From the NCBI GenBank assembly GCA_036268775.1, contig DATATM010000004.1:1-64000 (forward strand): a DNA stretch of 64,000 nucleotides. Direction: 5' to 3'. Positions 33,443-42,367 of this stretch are shown here, piece by piece. Position numbers and translations under genes: made by a program. Each line of letters starts with the position of its first letter. Within the stretch, counting starts at the first letter, position 1. Under the pieces are notes generated by a model, which searched no databases, was not told the DNA's origin, and saw only the letters and a list, made by a program, of their open reading frames with translations. Source of the stretch: DASZIT01 sp036268775 (GTDB taxonomy: Bacteria > Actinomycetota > Acidimicrobiia > Acidimicrobiales > RAAP-2).

Positions 33443-34789
33443 TCAGACCAGGAAGTCGTGGGCCAGGGCCATCCACATCTCGGTGGAGAGCCGCAGCGAC
33501 TCGACGTCGACCCGCTCGTCGATCCCGTGGAACATGGCGCCGTACTCGGCTGAGCCGATGGCGGTGCTGTGCATCCCGAAGCCGTAGGCGACGCTGCCCA
33601 GCGCCCGGTGGTAGCGGGCGTCGGTGGCTCCGGCGGTGAGGAAGGGGATGTTCTTCGCTCCGGGGTAGAACCCCTCGCTCACCCGTTGCAGGGCGTCCCA
33701 CAGTGGGGTGTCGATCGGCGAGGAGGTGGAGGGATCGGCGTGGCGGAAGGAGACCTCGACGTCGTCGGCCAGGTCTCCGATCGCCTCGTCGACCATGGCC
33801 CGGACGTCGGTGACGTCCCAACCCGGGAGGGCCCGGATGTCGACCTGGAGCTCCACCCGGTCGGGAATCACGTTGATCTTGGTTCCGGCCTCCATCACCG
33901 TCGGAGCCATGGTGGTGTGGGTGCAGGCATGGGCCTGGCGGGCCAGGCCGAGCTTCGGCAGGTCGTCGCAGAAGGCATCGATCTTGTCGGGGTCGAGCAG
34001 CGGCTCGGTGAGCTCGGGCGGATAGCCGAGCCCTTCGACGAACCGCCGCCAGATCTCGTGCATCTCCGCCTGGGGCCGGTACTCGTCGATGCGCCGGACG
34101 ATCTCCGCTGCCTTCACCAGCGCGTTGTCGGTCCGGAGGGGTTGGGAAGCGTGGCCCGGCACCCCCTTGACGGTGAGGATGCACCAGAAGATCCCCTTCT
34201 CGCCGACGATGACCGGTAACCGGGTGCCCCCGTCGGCGCCCCGGGACGGGAAGCCCCCCGACTCGGTGATGACGTAGTCGCTGTTGACCACCTCGGCCTG
34301 GTGTTCGCATAGCCACTTGGCCCCGTGGATGCCGGTGCCCTCCTCGTCGGCCACCGCCACGTAGGTGAGGTCGCCGGCGGGTCGGAACCCCTGGAGGGCC
34401 AAGTGGCGGACTCCGGTGGCCATGCTGGCGGTGAGGTTCAACATGTCGATGGCACCCCGACCCCACACCTCGCCGTCGATCAGTTCGCCGCCGAAGGGAT
34501 CGTGTCGCCAGTCCTCTCCATTGGCCGGGACCACGTCGGTGTGGCCCAACAGGGTGAGGGAGGGGGCGGAGGGGTCGGTCCCGTGGATCTTGGCCACGAG
34601 TGAGGTGCGCCCGGGAAGGGGCTCGTAGGTCTCCATCTCCAACCCGGAACCCTCGAGGTAGGTGGCCAGCAGGTCGGCGCTGCGCTGCTCCTGGCCGGAG
34701 GCGGGGGTGCCGTCGTTCACGCACTCGTTGCGGATCAGGTGCTGGAGCAGATCAGTCGCCTCGCCGGCGAGGGCGCCTTCGTTGGCCAC
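33443..34789 (-). CDS. M20-family metallopeptidase/deacylase
   Basis: This 448-residue dizinc hydrolase has its first metal His in LLGHTDVVPANG, the bridging Asp in WGRGAIDMLN, and the Glu pair in VADEEGTGIHG; the lid domain contains KGVPGHASQPLRTDNAL, and the last ligand is in AMFHGIDERV. The family includes succinyl-diaminopimelate desuccinylases, acetylornithine deacetylases and dipeptidases. The context gives no substrate. Its C-terminus converges on kgd. The start is GTG 34789. No signal peptide is seen, so it is cytoplasmic. Confidence 0.85.
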   Translation of the reverse strand: MANEGALAGEATDLLQHLIRNECVNDGTPASGQEQRSADLLATYLEGSGLEMETYEPLPGRTSLVAKIHGTDPSAPSLTLLGHTDVVPANGEDWRHDPFGGELIDGEVWGRGAIDMLNLTASMATGVRHLALQGFRPAGDLTYVAVADEEGTGIHGAKWLCEHQAEVVNSDYVITESGGFPSRGADGGTRLPVIVGEKGIFWCILTVKGVPGHASQPLRTDNALVKAAEIVRRIDEYRPQAEMHEIWRRFVEGLGYPPELTEPLLDPDKIDAFCDDLPKLGLARQAHACTHTTMAPTVMEAGTKINVIPDRVELQVDIRALPGWDVTDVRAMVDEAIGDLADDVEVSFRHADPSTSSPIDTPLWDALQRVSEGFYPGAKNIPFLTAGATDARYHRALGSVAYGFGMHSTAIGSAEYGAMFHGIDERVDVESLRLSTEMWMALAHDFLV

Positions 34790-34981
34790 ATCGGCATCGT
34801 AGGTCCGTCTCGTCGGAGGCGCCTATGCGGTTCCTGTTGGGTTTGGGCCTCCTGGTCAGGGCTGTTTCGACTGTCGGCCGCGCTGAGGACCCCAATCGGT
34901 CGAGGGACCGGGTTCTCTGCGATTCATGATGTCCGGGATTCCCGTCAGAGCTGCGGAGCATCGAGGGTGTGCCTCCGGCCG

Positions 34982-34998
34982 GGAACCTGGGAGGTTCC
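34982..34998. promoter_or_regulatory. Inverted repeat upstream of vapBC
   Basis: ggaacct (34982-34988) and aggttcc (34992-34998) form a perfect 7-bp dyad with a 3-base centre. Toxin-antitoxin operons are usually autoregulated by antitoxin binding to such dyads. A second repeat pair, tggtat at about 35051-35056 and 35062-35067, lies nearer to the coding start. Confidence 0.35.
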
Positions 34999-35031
34999 TG
35001 GCCCCGGTCATCGTGCTGCCGATGCGAACCT

Positions 35032-35301
35032 TTGGGCAAACTGGGGAATTGGTATGGTCATGGTATAAGAGCAACCATTGATAGGGCGGGAAGAATGGTT
35101 ATTCCCGAACCATTACGTGACCGTCTTGGGTTGCTTCCCGGAGAGGTCGACGTCGTCGCCGATGGGACGGGCATTCACATCGAGCCGGTCGCAAGTGACG
35201 AAATCGGGGAAGAAGCCGACGGACGGTTGGTCATCGGTGCCAGTGGCATGCCGGTCGACGATGAAATGGTGCGCGCCCTCAGGCTCGGCGATCAGCGATG
35301 A
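35032..35301 (+). CDS. vapB: AbrB-type (VapB) antitoxin
   Basis: This is the antitoxin of a type II pair. The swapped-hairpin DNA-binding region is RATIDRAGRMVIPEPLRDRL, and the C-terminal part (about 35 residues) is acidic and would wrap around the toxin. The stop overlaps the toxin ATG (ATGA). The start is doubtful: no ATG or GTG lies just ahead of RATID. TTG 35032 (used here) gives 89 residues; GTG 34969 gives 110, and a non-standard ATA or ATT start next to RATID would give about 78, closest to the family norm. Confidence 0.8.
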   Translation: MGKLGNWYGHGIRATIDRAGRMVIPEPLRDRLGLLPGEVDVVADGTGIHIEPVASDEIGEEADGRLVIGASGMPVDDEMVRALRLGDQR

Positions 35302-35714
35302 CGTCTGCTGATTTGCTCGTCGACACCAGCGTGGCGGTGGCGCTTGTCCTCGTCGATCACGAACAACATGAAAGAACTGTCGATGCGATAGGGGATCGGC
35401 AGGTCGGGCTCTCCGGCCGCGCCGCCTTCGAGACCTTCTCCGTCCTCACCCGATTGCCGCCGCCCCTTCGCCGTACGCCAGCGGCAGTCGGGCAGATCCT
35501 CACCCGAAATTTCCCGGCTTCTCGCTTCCTAAATGCGACGCGGGCGCTGGATCTGTTGGATCGCCTTTCGCAACTTGGGATCGCGGGGGGAACCGTGTAC
35601 GACGGGTTGATCGGGGCGGTCGCCGTTCAGCACCACCTCCGATTGGCCACGCGAGATCGACGGGCCATTGGTACCTACCGGGCCCTCAATGTGGACGTGG
35701 AGGTGATGGCGTAG
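35298..35714 (+). CDS. vapC: PIN-domain toxin VapC
   Basis: A 138-residue PIN-domain ribonuclease. The four acidic active-site residues are present: Asp in LLVDTSVAVAL (residue 9), Glu in RAAFETFSVL (residue 45), Asp in TVYDGLIGAVA and Asp in ATRDRRAIGTY. VapC toxins cut tRNA or rRNA when freed from the antitoxin. The pair is tightly coupled to vapB and lies directly upstream of the secreted repeat protein, with only five bases between. Confidence 0.9.
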   Translation: MTSADLLVDTSVAVALVLVDHEQHERTVDAIGDRQVGLSGRAAFETFSVLTRLPPPLRRTPAAVGQILTRNFPASRFLNATRALDLLDRLSQLGIAGGTVYDGLIGAVAVQHHLRLATRDRRAIGTYRALNVDVEVMA

Positions 35715-35719
35715 TCGGG

Positions 35720-38398
35720 TTGAGTAGACCGAAATTCCTGTTCACACCGAGATTGCGACTTAAGAAAAGGCCTCTCCGAGCCGATGCAATGGTGGTACCG
35801 AGGAAGAGGGTCTGGATCTTGGAGCAGCGGCGGGGTATCCCTACGGGGCTCTTGCGAATCGGCATGGGAATCTCCCTCGTGCTGGTGATGGCAATTGCGA
35901 CAACGTCGTTAGGCGTTACGCCTGCCGGGGCGGCCGCCTATCCGATCACCTGGACGGCAATCGATGCGCCCCTTCCCGCTAACGCGGAACCTTCACTGGG
36001 CGGTGCAATCGCCGACTCATCCTGTCCGGTGGTGGGCTGGTGCGTATTCGTGGGGAGTTACGACACCACAACAGGGGAAGTTCTGGCCTTCATCACCATG
36101 CTGTCAGGAAATAGCTTGACCGGAGTGGTGGCACCACTTCCGCCGGATGCATCCCCCACGCAGCCCGGACCCAACCTCCGCGACCTCGCATGTCCTGAAC
36201 CGGGGTCGTGCGTGGCGGTCGGCGACTATGTCGACGTTAACGGGCATCAACAAGGCCTCGTTGACACCCTTCATGCAGGTACATGGAGTACTCAAGCGGC
36301 TCCGGCGCCGCCAGACCTTTCAGAAGCCCCGCAATACGAGCCGTTCAGTCTCACAACTGTCCAATGCGATTCGACCGGTCAGTGTGTCGCGATCGGGTCG
36401 TACATGAATGCCTCCAATCAAACGCACGGGGTTATCGAGTCCGAGGTAGGAGGGATCTGGACGGCGACGGAAGCTCCGGTCCCATCCGACGCCTACACAA
36501 GCCCGGATCCATCCAACGACCAATCGTCAACGCTGGAGGACTTGTCTTGCCCGACCGCGAATACGTGTGTTGCCGTTGGCACTTATGTCCTCACTCAACA
36601 AATCGCCGGTCAGCCTGGACCGGCATTCGGAATCTATGTCGACAGCTTGGTCGGAGGCGTCTGGGCGGTCACCCAGTTACCGCTGCCCCCGGACGTTTAC
36701 TCGGCAATGGGGGTTGGCCCCAATGCGACGGGCTCGCTGTCCTGCGCGGCCCCCGGACAGTGCACTCTGGTCGGCACCTATTACAACGTGGCTGGGTTGA
36801 CGGCCGGACTCGTCGCCACACTTGAGGGTGGGATCTGGACGTCTTCGGCGGCCCCGGTGCCTGACAATGCGAGCACGGCAGCTCCCCTCTACAACTCGAT
36901 GACGTCGGTATCCTGCGCTGCCCCTGGCGAATGCGTGGCGATCGGCAGTTACGTAATCGACGGGGGCACCACGGGTGGAAGCGAAATCGCAACGTTGTCC
37001 GACGGTGTCTGGACGGCCATCGAGGCTCCCCTCCCGGCAGCCGACAGCTCCACCCTGTATTTGACCTCCGTGGCCTGCCCAGCGGTAGGTCTGTGCGTCG
37101 TCGCCGGGAATGACGCCTCGAGCGCGGTATTCGAGAATCAGGAAGACGGAACATGGGTCCCCACACTGGCACCGCTGCCAGAGGTTATTCCGCTGCATCT
37201 GGCGTTCACATCGCCACTGACGTGCCCCGCCGCCGGCGCCTGCAATGACGCCATCTGGTATTCCCCCGACTACCGACAGATAAAGAATCTGATCGAGGTG
37301 GATCCGTCGCTGCCGCCAACCGTTACAGCTGCGCGAGCCGTGACCACCGCGAGTGGGGGATCGACATACCAGGCGGCGGTAGCTTCGAACTTGGGTGTTC
37401 CGACCGGGACAGTGTCCTTTTTCACCGGGGCAACGCTGCTATGCGTAGCAACGTTGTCAGCCGGGATTGGAGCCTGCATGTCATCCGCACCGACGAGTCC
37501 AACGACTCCCATCAACGCCTCCTACTCCGGGAACTCCACCTTGGCTCCGTCAACTGCGCCGGTGTCGCCGTTCATCCAGCCCACCCCGCCACCGATCACC
37601 CCACCGCCTTCAACCCACGGCTACTGGCTGGTCGGCTCCGACGGCGGCATCTTCACCTTTGGGTCCGCCCAGTTCCACGGATCGACGGGGGCGCTCACCC
37701 TCCAGCGCCCCGTGGTGGGCATCACACTCACGACCGACCGAGGCGGCTACTGGCTGGTCGGCTCCGACGGAGGAATCTTCTCTTTCGGCGATTCGCGGTT
37801 CTACGGCTCGATCCCCGGGCTGGGCTATTCCCCGGCAGGGACGACCGGCCCCAATCATCTCAATGCACCGATCGTCGGGATGGTTCCCTCGTCTGACGGC
37901 GGTGGGTACTTCATGGTTGCCTCCGACGGTGGGGTCTTTGCCTTCGGCGACGCCAAGTTCGAAGGGTCTTGTCCCGGCATCGGGGGTTGCTCCGGGCTGG
38001 CGGTTGCCGTCATGCCCGACGCCACCGGCAATGGCTACTGGATGGTGACCGCCACCGGACACGTGTACTCGTTTGGCGACGCCGCCTACTACGGCGCCCC
38101 CGGGCCCCAGTCCTCGCTCGTCACTTCCGCCTATCGCACCCCTGATGGCAAGGGGTATTGGATCCTGTTCTCCAACGGAGCAGTCGCCAGCTACGGCGAC
38201 GCCGGCTCCTTGGGCAGCCCGGCGGGAGGAATGGGGGGTTCGGACCCGGCAACTTCGATCCTCCCGACGGCTGACGGCGGCGGCTACTGGGTGACCTCCG
38301 CCCTCGGCAAGGTGTTCAACTATGGCGACGCGCCGAAGCAAGGGGACATGTCCGGCCAGCCGCTGAACGGGTCGATCATCGCCGCCGCCGGCTGGTAG
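35720..38398 (+). CDS. Secreted repeat protein with Cys-paired N-terminal repeats and C-terminal GYW repeats
   Basis: The predicted product is 892 residues (TTG 35720) or 869 residues (ATG 35789); both starts keep a signal peptide ending in TPAGAAA. The N-terminal half holds eight repeats of about 60-70 residues marked by a cysteine pair, for example CVAVGDY and CVAIGSY. A short bacterial Ig-like domain follows (PTVTAARAVTTASGGSTYQA; VPTGTVSFFTG). The C-terminal third has six repeats beginning GYWLVGSDGGIFTFG or similar, which together probably form a beta-propeller. I do not recognise a function; binding at the cell surface is likely. The gene is five bases after vapC and could be read with it. 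Confidence 0.75.
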   Translation: MSRPKFLFTPRLRLKKRPLRADAMVVPRKRVWILEQRRGIPTGLLRIGMGISLVLVMAIATTSLGVTPAGAAAYPITWTAIDAPLPANAEPSLGGAIADSSCPVVGWCVFVGSYDTTTGEVLAFITMLSGNSLTGVVAPLPPDASPTQPGPNLRDLACPEPGSCVAVGDYVDVNGHQQGLVDTLHAGTWSTQAAPAPPDLSEAPQYEPFSLTTVQCDSTGQCVAIGSYMNASNQTHGVIESEVGGIWTATEAPVPSDAYTSPDPSNDQSSTLEDLSCPTANTCVAVGTYVLTQQIAGQPGPAFGIYVDSLVGGVWAVTQLPLPPDVYSAMGVGPNATGSLSCAAPGQCTLVGTYYNVAGLTAGLVATLEGGIWTSSAAPVPDNASTAAPLYNSMTSVSCAAPGECVAIGSYVIDGGTTGGSEIATLSDGVWTAIEAPLPAADSSTLYLTSVACPAVGLCVVAGNDASSAVFENQEDGTWVPTLAPLPEVIPLHLAFTSPLTCPAAGACNDAIWYSPDYRQIKNLIEVDPSLPPTVTAARAVTTASGGSTYQAAVASNLGVPTGTVSFFTGATLLCVATLSAGIGACMSSAPTSPTTPINASYSGNSTLAPSTAPVSPFIQPTPPPITPPPSTHGYWLVGSDGGIFTFGSAQFHGSTGALTLQRPVVGITLTTDRGGYWLVGSDGGIFSFGDSRFYGSIPGLGYSPAGTTGPNHLNAPIVGMVPSSDGGGYFMVASDGGVFAFGDAKFEGSCPGIGGCSGLAVAVMPDATGNGYWMVTATGHVYSFGDAAYYGAPGPQSSLVTSAYRTPDGKGYWILFSNGAVASYGDAGSLGSPAGGMGGSDPATSILPTADGGGYWVTSALGKVFNYGDAPKQGDMSGQPLNGSIIAAAGW

Positions 38399-38459
38399 AG
38401 CCGCAGGCTTTTGGTTCACCCCGCCCCGCCGGTCCGGCCCCTAACCCCGGCGCCTCGCC

Positions 38460-40046
38460 TTAGGCCTCCCGGTTGAGCCGGTGGAACATCGGTCGCTGGG
38501 ACTTGAACAAGCCCGGGAACTCGCCGTAGAGGCGGTCGTAGACATCCCGGTGCTGCGGATCGGGAGTGCAGGTCGCCTTCACCTTCACCAGTCCCCGTAC
38601 CCGGTCGGGATCGACCTCCCCGAGTGAGAGTCCGGCGAACAGGGCGGCGCCGCGGAGGTTGGCGAACGTCGGCTCGGCGACCTGTTCGATGGTGCGGTCG
38701 AGCACATCGGCGTGAATCTGGCACCAGAGATCCGAGTTGGCCCCTCCTCCGATGATCCGAATCGGGTCGAGCCGGCGCCCGGCGAACTCCTCGACCGACT
38801 CGAACAGCCAGCGTGAGTTGTAGGCCACCCCTTCGAGCACGGCTCGGACCAGGTGGGCCCGGGTAGTGGCCAGCGACAGGTTGTGGAACCCGCCGCGGGC
38901 CGAGTGGTCGTCGACCGGTGAGCGCTCCCCGGCCAGCCACGGGGTGAACAGGACGTTGCCGCTCCCGGCCGGCGCGGTGCCGGCCAATGCGGTGAGTTCG
39001 TCGTAGCTCGGGGTTCCGCCATTGCCGATCCCCTCGTCGGACGACATGAGGGTTCCGGCCAGCCAGTCGAGGCAGGCGCCGCCGGTCTCGTGGTTGTTGG
39101 CGATCAGGTAGCGGTCGGGGGTGAGGCCGGGAACGGTGGCGATCTGGTGGACGGCGTCGGTCTTCTTGGCTGGTACCGGACAGGAGATCCAGGAGGTGGT
39201 GCTGATGGCCAGGTGGGTTTGGAAGTCGGTGGCGGTCCCCGCCCCGACGGCGGCGGAGTGGAGGTCCGGGGTCCCGGTCACCACCCGCACCCCGGGTGGG
39301 AGGCCGAGGTCGGCCGCCACCTCCGGTCGCACTTCGCCGATGACCGACCCGGTGGCCACCAGCGGCGGCAGCTTCTCCCCGGGAACGCCGGCCGCCCGCA
39401 CCAGCACCGGGTCGTACTCGAGGACATCGAGCTTCCGGTTGTCGGTGAGCCAGGCGCCGGCCATTGATGCGTGGGAGGCGGCGGCGATGCCGGTGAAGCG
39501 CATCGACAGGTAGTCGACCGGCTCGAGGTACCAGCGGGTGGCCTTGGCCACCTCGGGCTGGTCGTGTTCGAGATGGAGCATGTGCCCGATGGGGTCCGCC
39601 CCTGCCTTCGACGGAGCCCCGCCGGTGCGCCGGATCCAGCGGGTGATCGACACCGGGGAGTAACCGGCCACCGGGCCCCCCACCGCCCGCCGGGTGTGTG
39701 GCCCTCCCCGGGTGTCCATCCACATGACGCAGTCGCCGACCGGGCGACCGTCGGCAGCGACGGGCACCGTGCTGGCCCACTGGCCGGTACAGGAGACGGC
39801 CACGATCTGCGCGGGGGAGACGACTCCCGACCCGATGCCCCGCCGGGCGGCGTCGACGATGACCTGCCACCAGAGGTTGGCGTCCTGGGTGACCCCGCCG
39901 CCGGGAAGGTGGTGGGTGCCGACCGGGAGGAAATCGCTCCAGGCGACGACCCCGTCGAGGGTGACCAGCCCGACCTTCGGCCCGCCGGTCCCGAGGTCGA
40001 TGGCCAACACCAAGCGCTGATCGAGGGGGAGTGCGGCGGGCATCAC
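38460..40046 (-). CDS. FGGY-family carbohydrate kinase
   Basis: This 528-residue sugar kinase of the FGGY family resembles xylulokinases and related enzymes. The N-terminal phosphate loop is LVLAIDLGTGGPKVGLVT; CVMWMDTRG follows; and the C-terminal ATP-site motif is IRIIGGGANSDLWCQIHADV, with LRGAALFAGLSLGE after it. It is 40-50 residues longer than E. coli xylulokinase. The substrate cannot be told from sequence, and no isomerase, transporter or regulator for a sugar is adjacent. The start is GTG 40046 with ATG one codon later. It is divergent from the B12 riboswitch. Confidence 0.85.
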   Translation of the reverse strand: MMPAALPLDQRLVLAIDLGTGGPKVGLVTLDGVVAWSDFLPVGTHHLPGGGVTQDANLWWQVIVDAARRGIGSGVVSPAQIVAVSCTGQWASTVPVAADGRPVGDCVMWMDTRGGPHTRRAVGGPVAGYSPVSITRWIRRTGGAPSKAGADPIGHMLHLEHDQPEVAKATRWYLEPVDYLSMRFTGIAAASHASMAGAWLTDNRKLDVLEYDPVLVRAAGVPGEKLPPLVATGSVIGEVRPEVAADLGLPPGVRVVTGTPDLHSAAVGAGTATDFQTHLAISTTSWISCPVPAKKTDAVHQIATVPGLTPDRYLIANNHETGGACLDWLAGTLMSSDEGIGNGGTPSYDELTALAGTAPAGSGNVLFTPWLAGERSPVDDHSARGGFHNLSLATTRAHLVRAVLEGVAYNSRWLFESVEEFAGRRLDPIRIIGGGANSDLWCQIHADVLDRTIEQVAEPTFANLRGAALFAGLSLGEVDPDRVRGLVKVKATCTPDPQHRDVYDRLYGEFPGLFKSQRPMFHRLNREA

Positions 40047-40090
40047 GTCAAGCTACGCGACCGGTGCAATGGCCGCCGATGCGGAAATGA

Positions 40091-40220
40091 GATACGTTCA
40101 CCTTGCCCTGGTCGTAGGCCAGGGTGATGCAAGTCCAGCGAAGTCCGGTGAAATCCCGGCGCTGTCCCGCAACGGTAATGCCCTGAAGTTTGGGGTTAGC
40201 CCGGACGCCTGCCTTGTATC
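40091..40220 (+). promoter_or_regulatory. Cobalamin riboswitch
   Basis: The aptamer core is plain: the B12 box gcgctgtcccgcaacgg (40160-40176), preceded by agtccggtgaaatcccg and followed by agcccggacgcctgcc (40198-40213). A closing P1 stem is formed by gatac (40091-40095) and gtatc (40216-40220). It binds adenosylcobalamin or a relative and controls the operon starting at 40323. Confidence 0.95.
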
Positions 40221-40291
40221 CACGAAACCTGTCCTCGGAGGAAGGGCGGTTCGTTGGATTGCCTCTTTCGGGCAGCGCAGCGGACGCACTT

Positions 40292-40318
40292 CGTCCTCCG
40301 CGAACCTGATGGAGGATG
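40292..40318 (+). promoter_or_regulatory. btuF: Ribosome-site-sequestering stem of the riboswitch
   Basis: tcctcc (40294-40299) is the exact complement of ggagga (40311-40316), the Shine-Dalgarno of btuF. The stem extends by a G-T and a C-G pair, with an 11-base loop. When formed it hides the ribosome site, so control is probably translational. Confidence 0.65.
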
Positions 40319-40322
40319 ATCA

Positions 40323-41276
40323 ATGAACAACCACACCCCCCGACGTCTGCTGGCCGCGGTCGTCATCATCCCGGTGATCCTGGCCCTCGGCTGTACGTCC
40401 GGTCCCACCACCGCGCCGGTATCCGCCACCAATAGCTCGTATCCGGTGGTGGTCCACTCAGCCAACGGGGCGATCACCGTCGCGCACCGGCCCACCGCCA
40501 TCGTCTCCCTGTCGGCGACCGCCACCGAGATGCTCTATGCCATCGGAGCCGGCGCCCAGGTGAAGGCGGTCGACAAGAACTCGGACTATCCCGCCGGGGC
40601 CCCGATGACCAGCCTCGACGGCAACGGCCCGAATGTGGAGGCCATCGTCAACTACAAGCCCGACCTGGTGGTGGTGTCCGACGACCCGGCCGGATTCCAG
40701 AAACAGTTAACCGCCCTCGGTATCCCGGTGCTGGAGGATCCGGCAGCCACCACCCTGGCCCAGGCCTATCAGCAGTATCTCCAACTCGGACAGGCGACCG
40801 GGCATGCGGCCGGCGCCCAGACCGAGGTGGCCCACGTCAAGGCCCAGATCGCCAAGGTGGTGGCGTCCACCCCCAAGCCGTCGACCACCGAGACCTACTA
40901 CTACGAGCTCGACCAGACCTACTTCTCCGCGACCTCGTCCACCTTCATCGGGAATGTGTTCAGCCTGCTGGGGCTCAAGAATATTGCCGACTCCGCCGCC
41001 GGGGCGGCCAGCAGCGGGGGCTACCCGCAACTCAACGCCGAGTACATCCTGAAGGCCAACCCGACCTACATCTTTTTGGCCGACACCCTCTGCTGTAGCC
41101 AGAGTGCGGCCACGGTGACCGCCCGGCCCGGGTGGTCGACCTTGTCGGCAGTGGCCAACCACCGGATCGTCCCTCTGAACGACGACATCGCCTCCCGATG
41201 GGGCCCACGGGTGGTCACCCTGCTGCAGTCGGTGGCCACCACCGTGGAGGCCCAGCGGGTGGCACCGGCGTCATGA
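40323..41276 (+). CDS. btuF: Corrinoid ABC transporter substrate-binding lipoprotein
   Basis: A 317-residue solute-binding protein with a lipobox (ILALGC, Cys24), so it is a membrane-anchored lipoprotein. It has the cluster-9 helical fold: IVSLSATATEMLYAIGAGAQV; NVEAIVNYKPDLVVVSDD at the first lobe, and the second lobe from about residue 185. It would bind cobalamin or other corrinoids outside the cell and hand them to BtuC-BtuD. It lies directly after the riboswitch, with GGAGG 7 bases before ATG 40323. The stop overlaps the btuC start. Confidence 0.88.
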   Translation: MNNHTPRRLLAAVVIIPVILALGCTSGPTTAPVSATNSSYPVVVHSANGAITVAHRPTAIVSLSATATEMLYAIGAGAQVKAVDKNSDYPAGAPMTSLDGNGPNVEAIVNYKPDLVVVSDDPAGFQKQLTALGIPVLEDPAATTLAQAYQQYLQLGQATGHAAGAQTEVAHVKAQIAKVVASTPKPSTTETYYYELDQTYFSATSSTFIGNVFSLLGLKNIADSAAGAASSGGYPQLNAEYILKANPTYIFLADTLCCSQSAATVTARPGWSTLSAVANHRIVPLNDDIASRWGPRVVTLLQSVATTVEAQRVAPAS

Positions 41277-42367
41277 CCGCGACGCTGCCCGGCCGGATCG
41301 CCGATCCGCCGCTCGCCCCCGTCGACGGCGGGGGAGCCTCCGGGCGGGTGTCGGTCCGGGTTCCGCTCCTGGTGGCCACCGCGGTGTTGCTGGTGGCGGC
41401 CTTGTTGGGCGTCTCCATCGGTCCCGCCGGTGTCTCGCTCTCCGACACCGTCGGTTCCCTGCTGGCGCACCTGCCCTTCCTCCACTTCCACACCCCCGCC
41501 TCCCGGCTCGATCAGGCCATCGTCTGGCAGATCCGGTTGCCGAGGGTGGTGCTGGCCGGGATGGTCGGTGCCATGTTGGCGGCCGGCGGGGCTTCCTATC
41601 AAGGGGTGTTCCGCAATCCGTTGGCCGATCCCTACCTGTTGGGAGTGGCCGCCGGCGCCGGGTTGGGCGCCACCGTGGTGATCGTGTCCGGACCCGGTCT
41701 CTCCGAGCTGTTGCCGGTGGCGGCGTTCATCGGGGGAGTCGGAGCCGTCGCCCTCACCTACCTGGTAGGAGCGAATGCAGGGGGACGGCCCTCGGGGGCT
41801 TCCATCTTGTTGTCGGGGGTGGCGGTCGCCGCCCTCCTCACCGCCATCCAGACCTACCTGCAGCAGCGGCACGCCCAGGATCTCCAGCAGGTCTATACCT
41901 GGATCCTCGGCCGTCTGACGGTGGCGACCTGGTCGGATGTGGTGCTGATCCTCCCCTATGTGGTCATCAGTGGCATCGTCCTGATCGCCCACCGGCGGAT
42001 GCTCGACGTCTTGCGGGTGGGGGAGGACGAAGCCGGCAGCCTCGGCATCGACCCGGCCCGGGTGCGGCTGGTGGTGGTGGCCGCCGCCACCCTCGGCACC
42101 GCCGCCGCGGTGTCGGTGAGCGGTCTCATCGGCTTTGTCGGGATCATCGCCCCCCACGCGGTGCGGCTCGCCACCCACTCCAGCTACCGGGTGGTGACGC
42201 CGGTCTCGATGATCGGTGGGGCCGCCTTCCTGATCCTGGCCGACTTGGCCGCCCGTACCGTCCAGGCGCCTGACGAAATCCCCATCGGGGTGGTCACCGC
42301 CTTGGTCGGCGCCCCGTTCTTCCTGTTCGTCCTCCGGTCCAGACGGGCCCGGCAGGGGGTGCTCTAG
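41273..42367 (+). CDS. btuC: Corrinoid ABC transporter permease
   Basis: This FecCD-type permease has 364 residues and about ten membrane helices. Family marks are RLPRVVLAGMVGAMLAAGGA, NPLADPYLLGVAAGAGLGAT, LSGVAVAALLTA, the cytoplasmic coupling helix in LGIDPARVRLVV, and GLIGFVGIIAPHAVRL. It starts at ATG 41273, overlapping the btuF stop by four bases. It forms the channel for corrinoid import with the ATPase encoded next, whose ATG follows the btuC stop at once. Confidence 0.93.
   Translation: MTATLPGRIADPPLAPVDGGGASGRVSVRVPLLVATAVLLVAALLGVSIGPAGVSLSDTVGSLLAHLPFLHFHTPASRLDQAIVWQIRLPRVVLAGMVGAMLAAGGASYQGVFRNPLADPYLLGVAAGAGLGATVVIVSGPGLSELLPVAAFIGGVGAVALTYLVGANAGGRPSGASILLSGVAVAALLTAIQTYLQQRHAQDLQQVYTWILGRLTVATWSDVVLILPYVVISGIVLIAHRRMLDVLRVGEDEAGSLGIDPARVRLVVVAAATLGTAAAVSVSGLIGFVGIIAPHAVRLATHSSYRVVTPVSMIGGAAFLILADLAARTVQAPDEIPIGVVTALVGAPFFLFVLRSRRARQGVL

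Noticed and set aside
29688..34724. A 1,678-codon open frame on the minus strand opposite kgd
   Set aside because: It is antisense to an unmistakable Kgd over most of its length and continues into a wrong frame of the M20 gene. Its composition (Gly/Arg/His/Pro) is what high-GC third positions give in a shadow frame.
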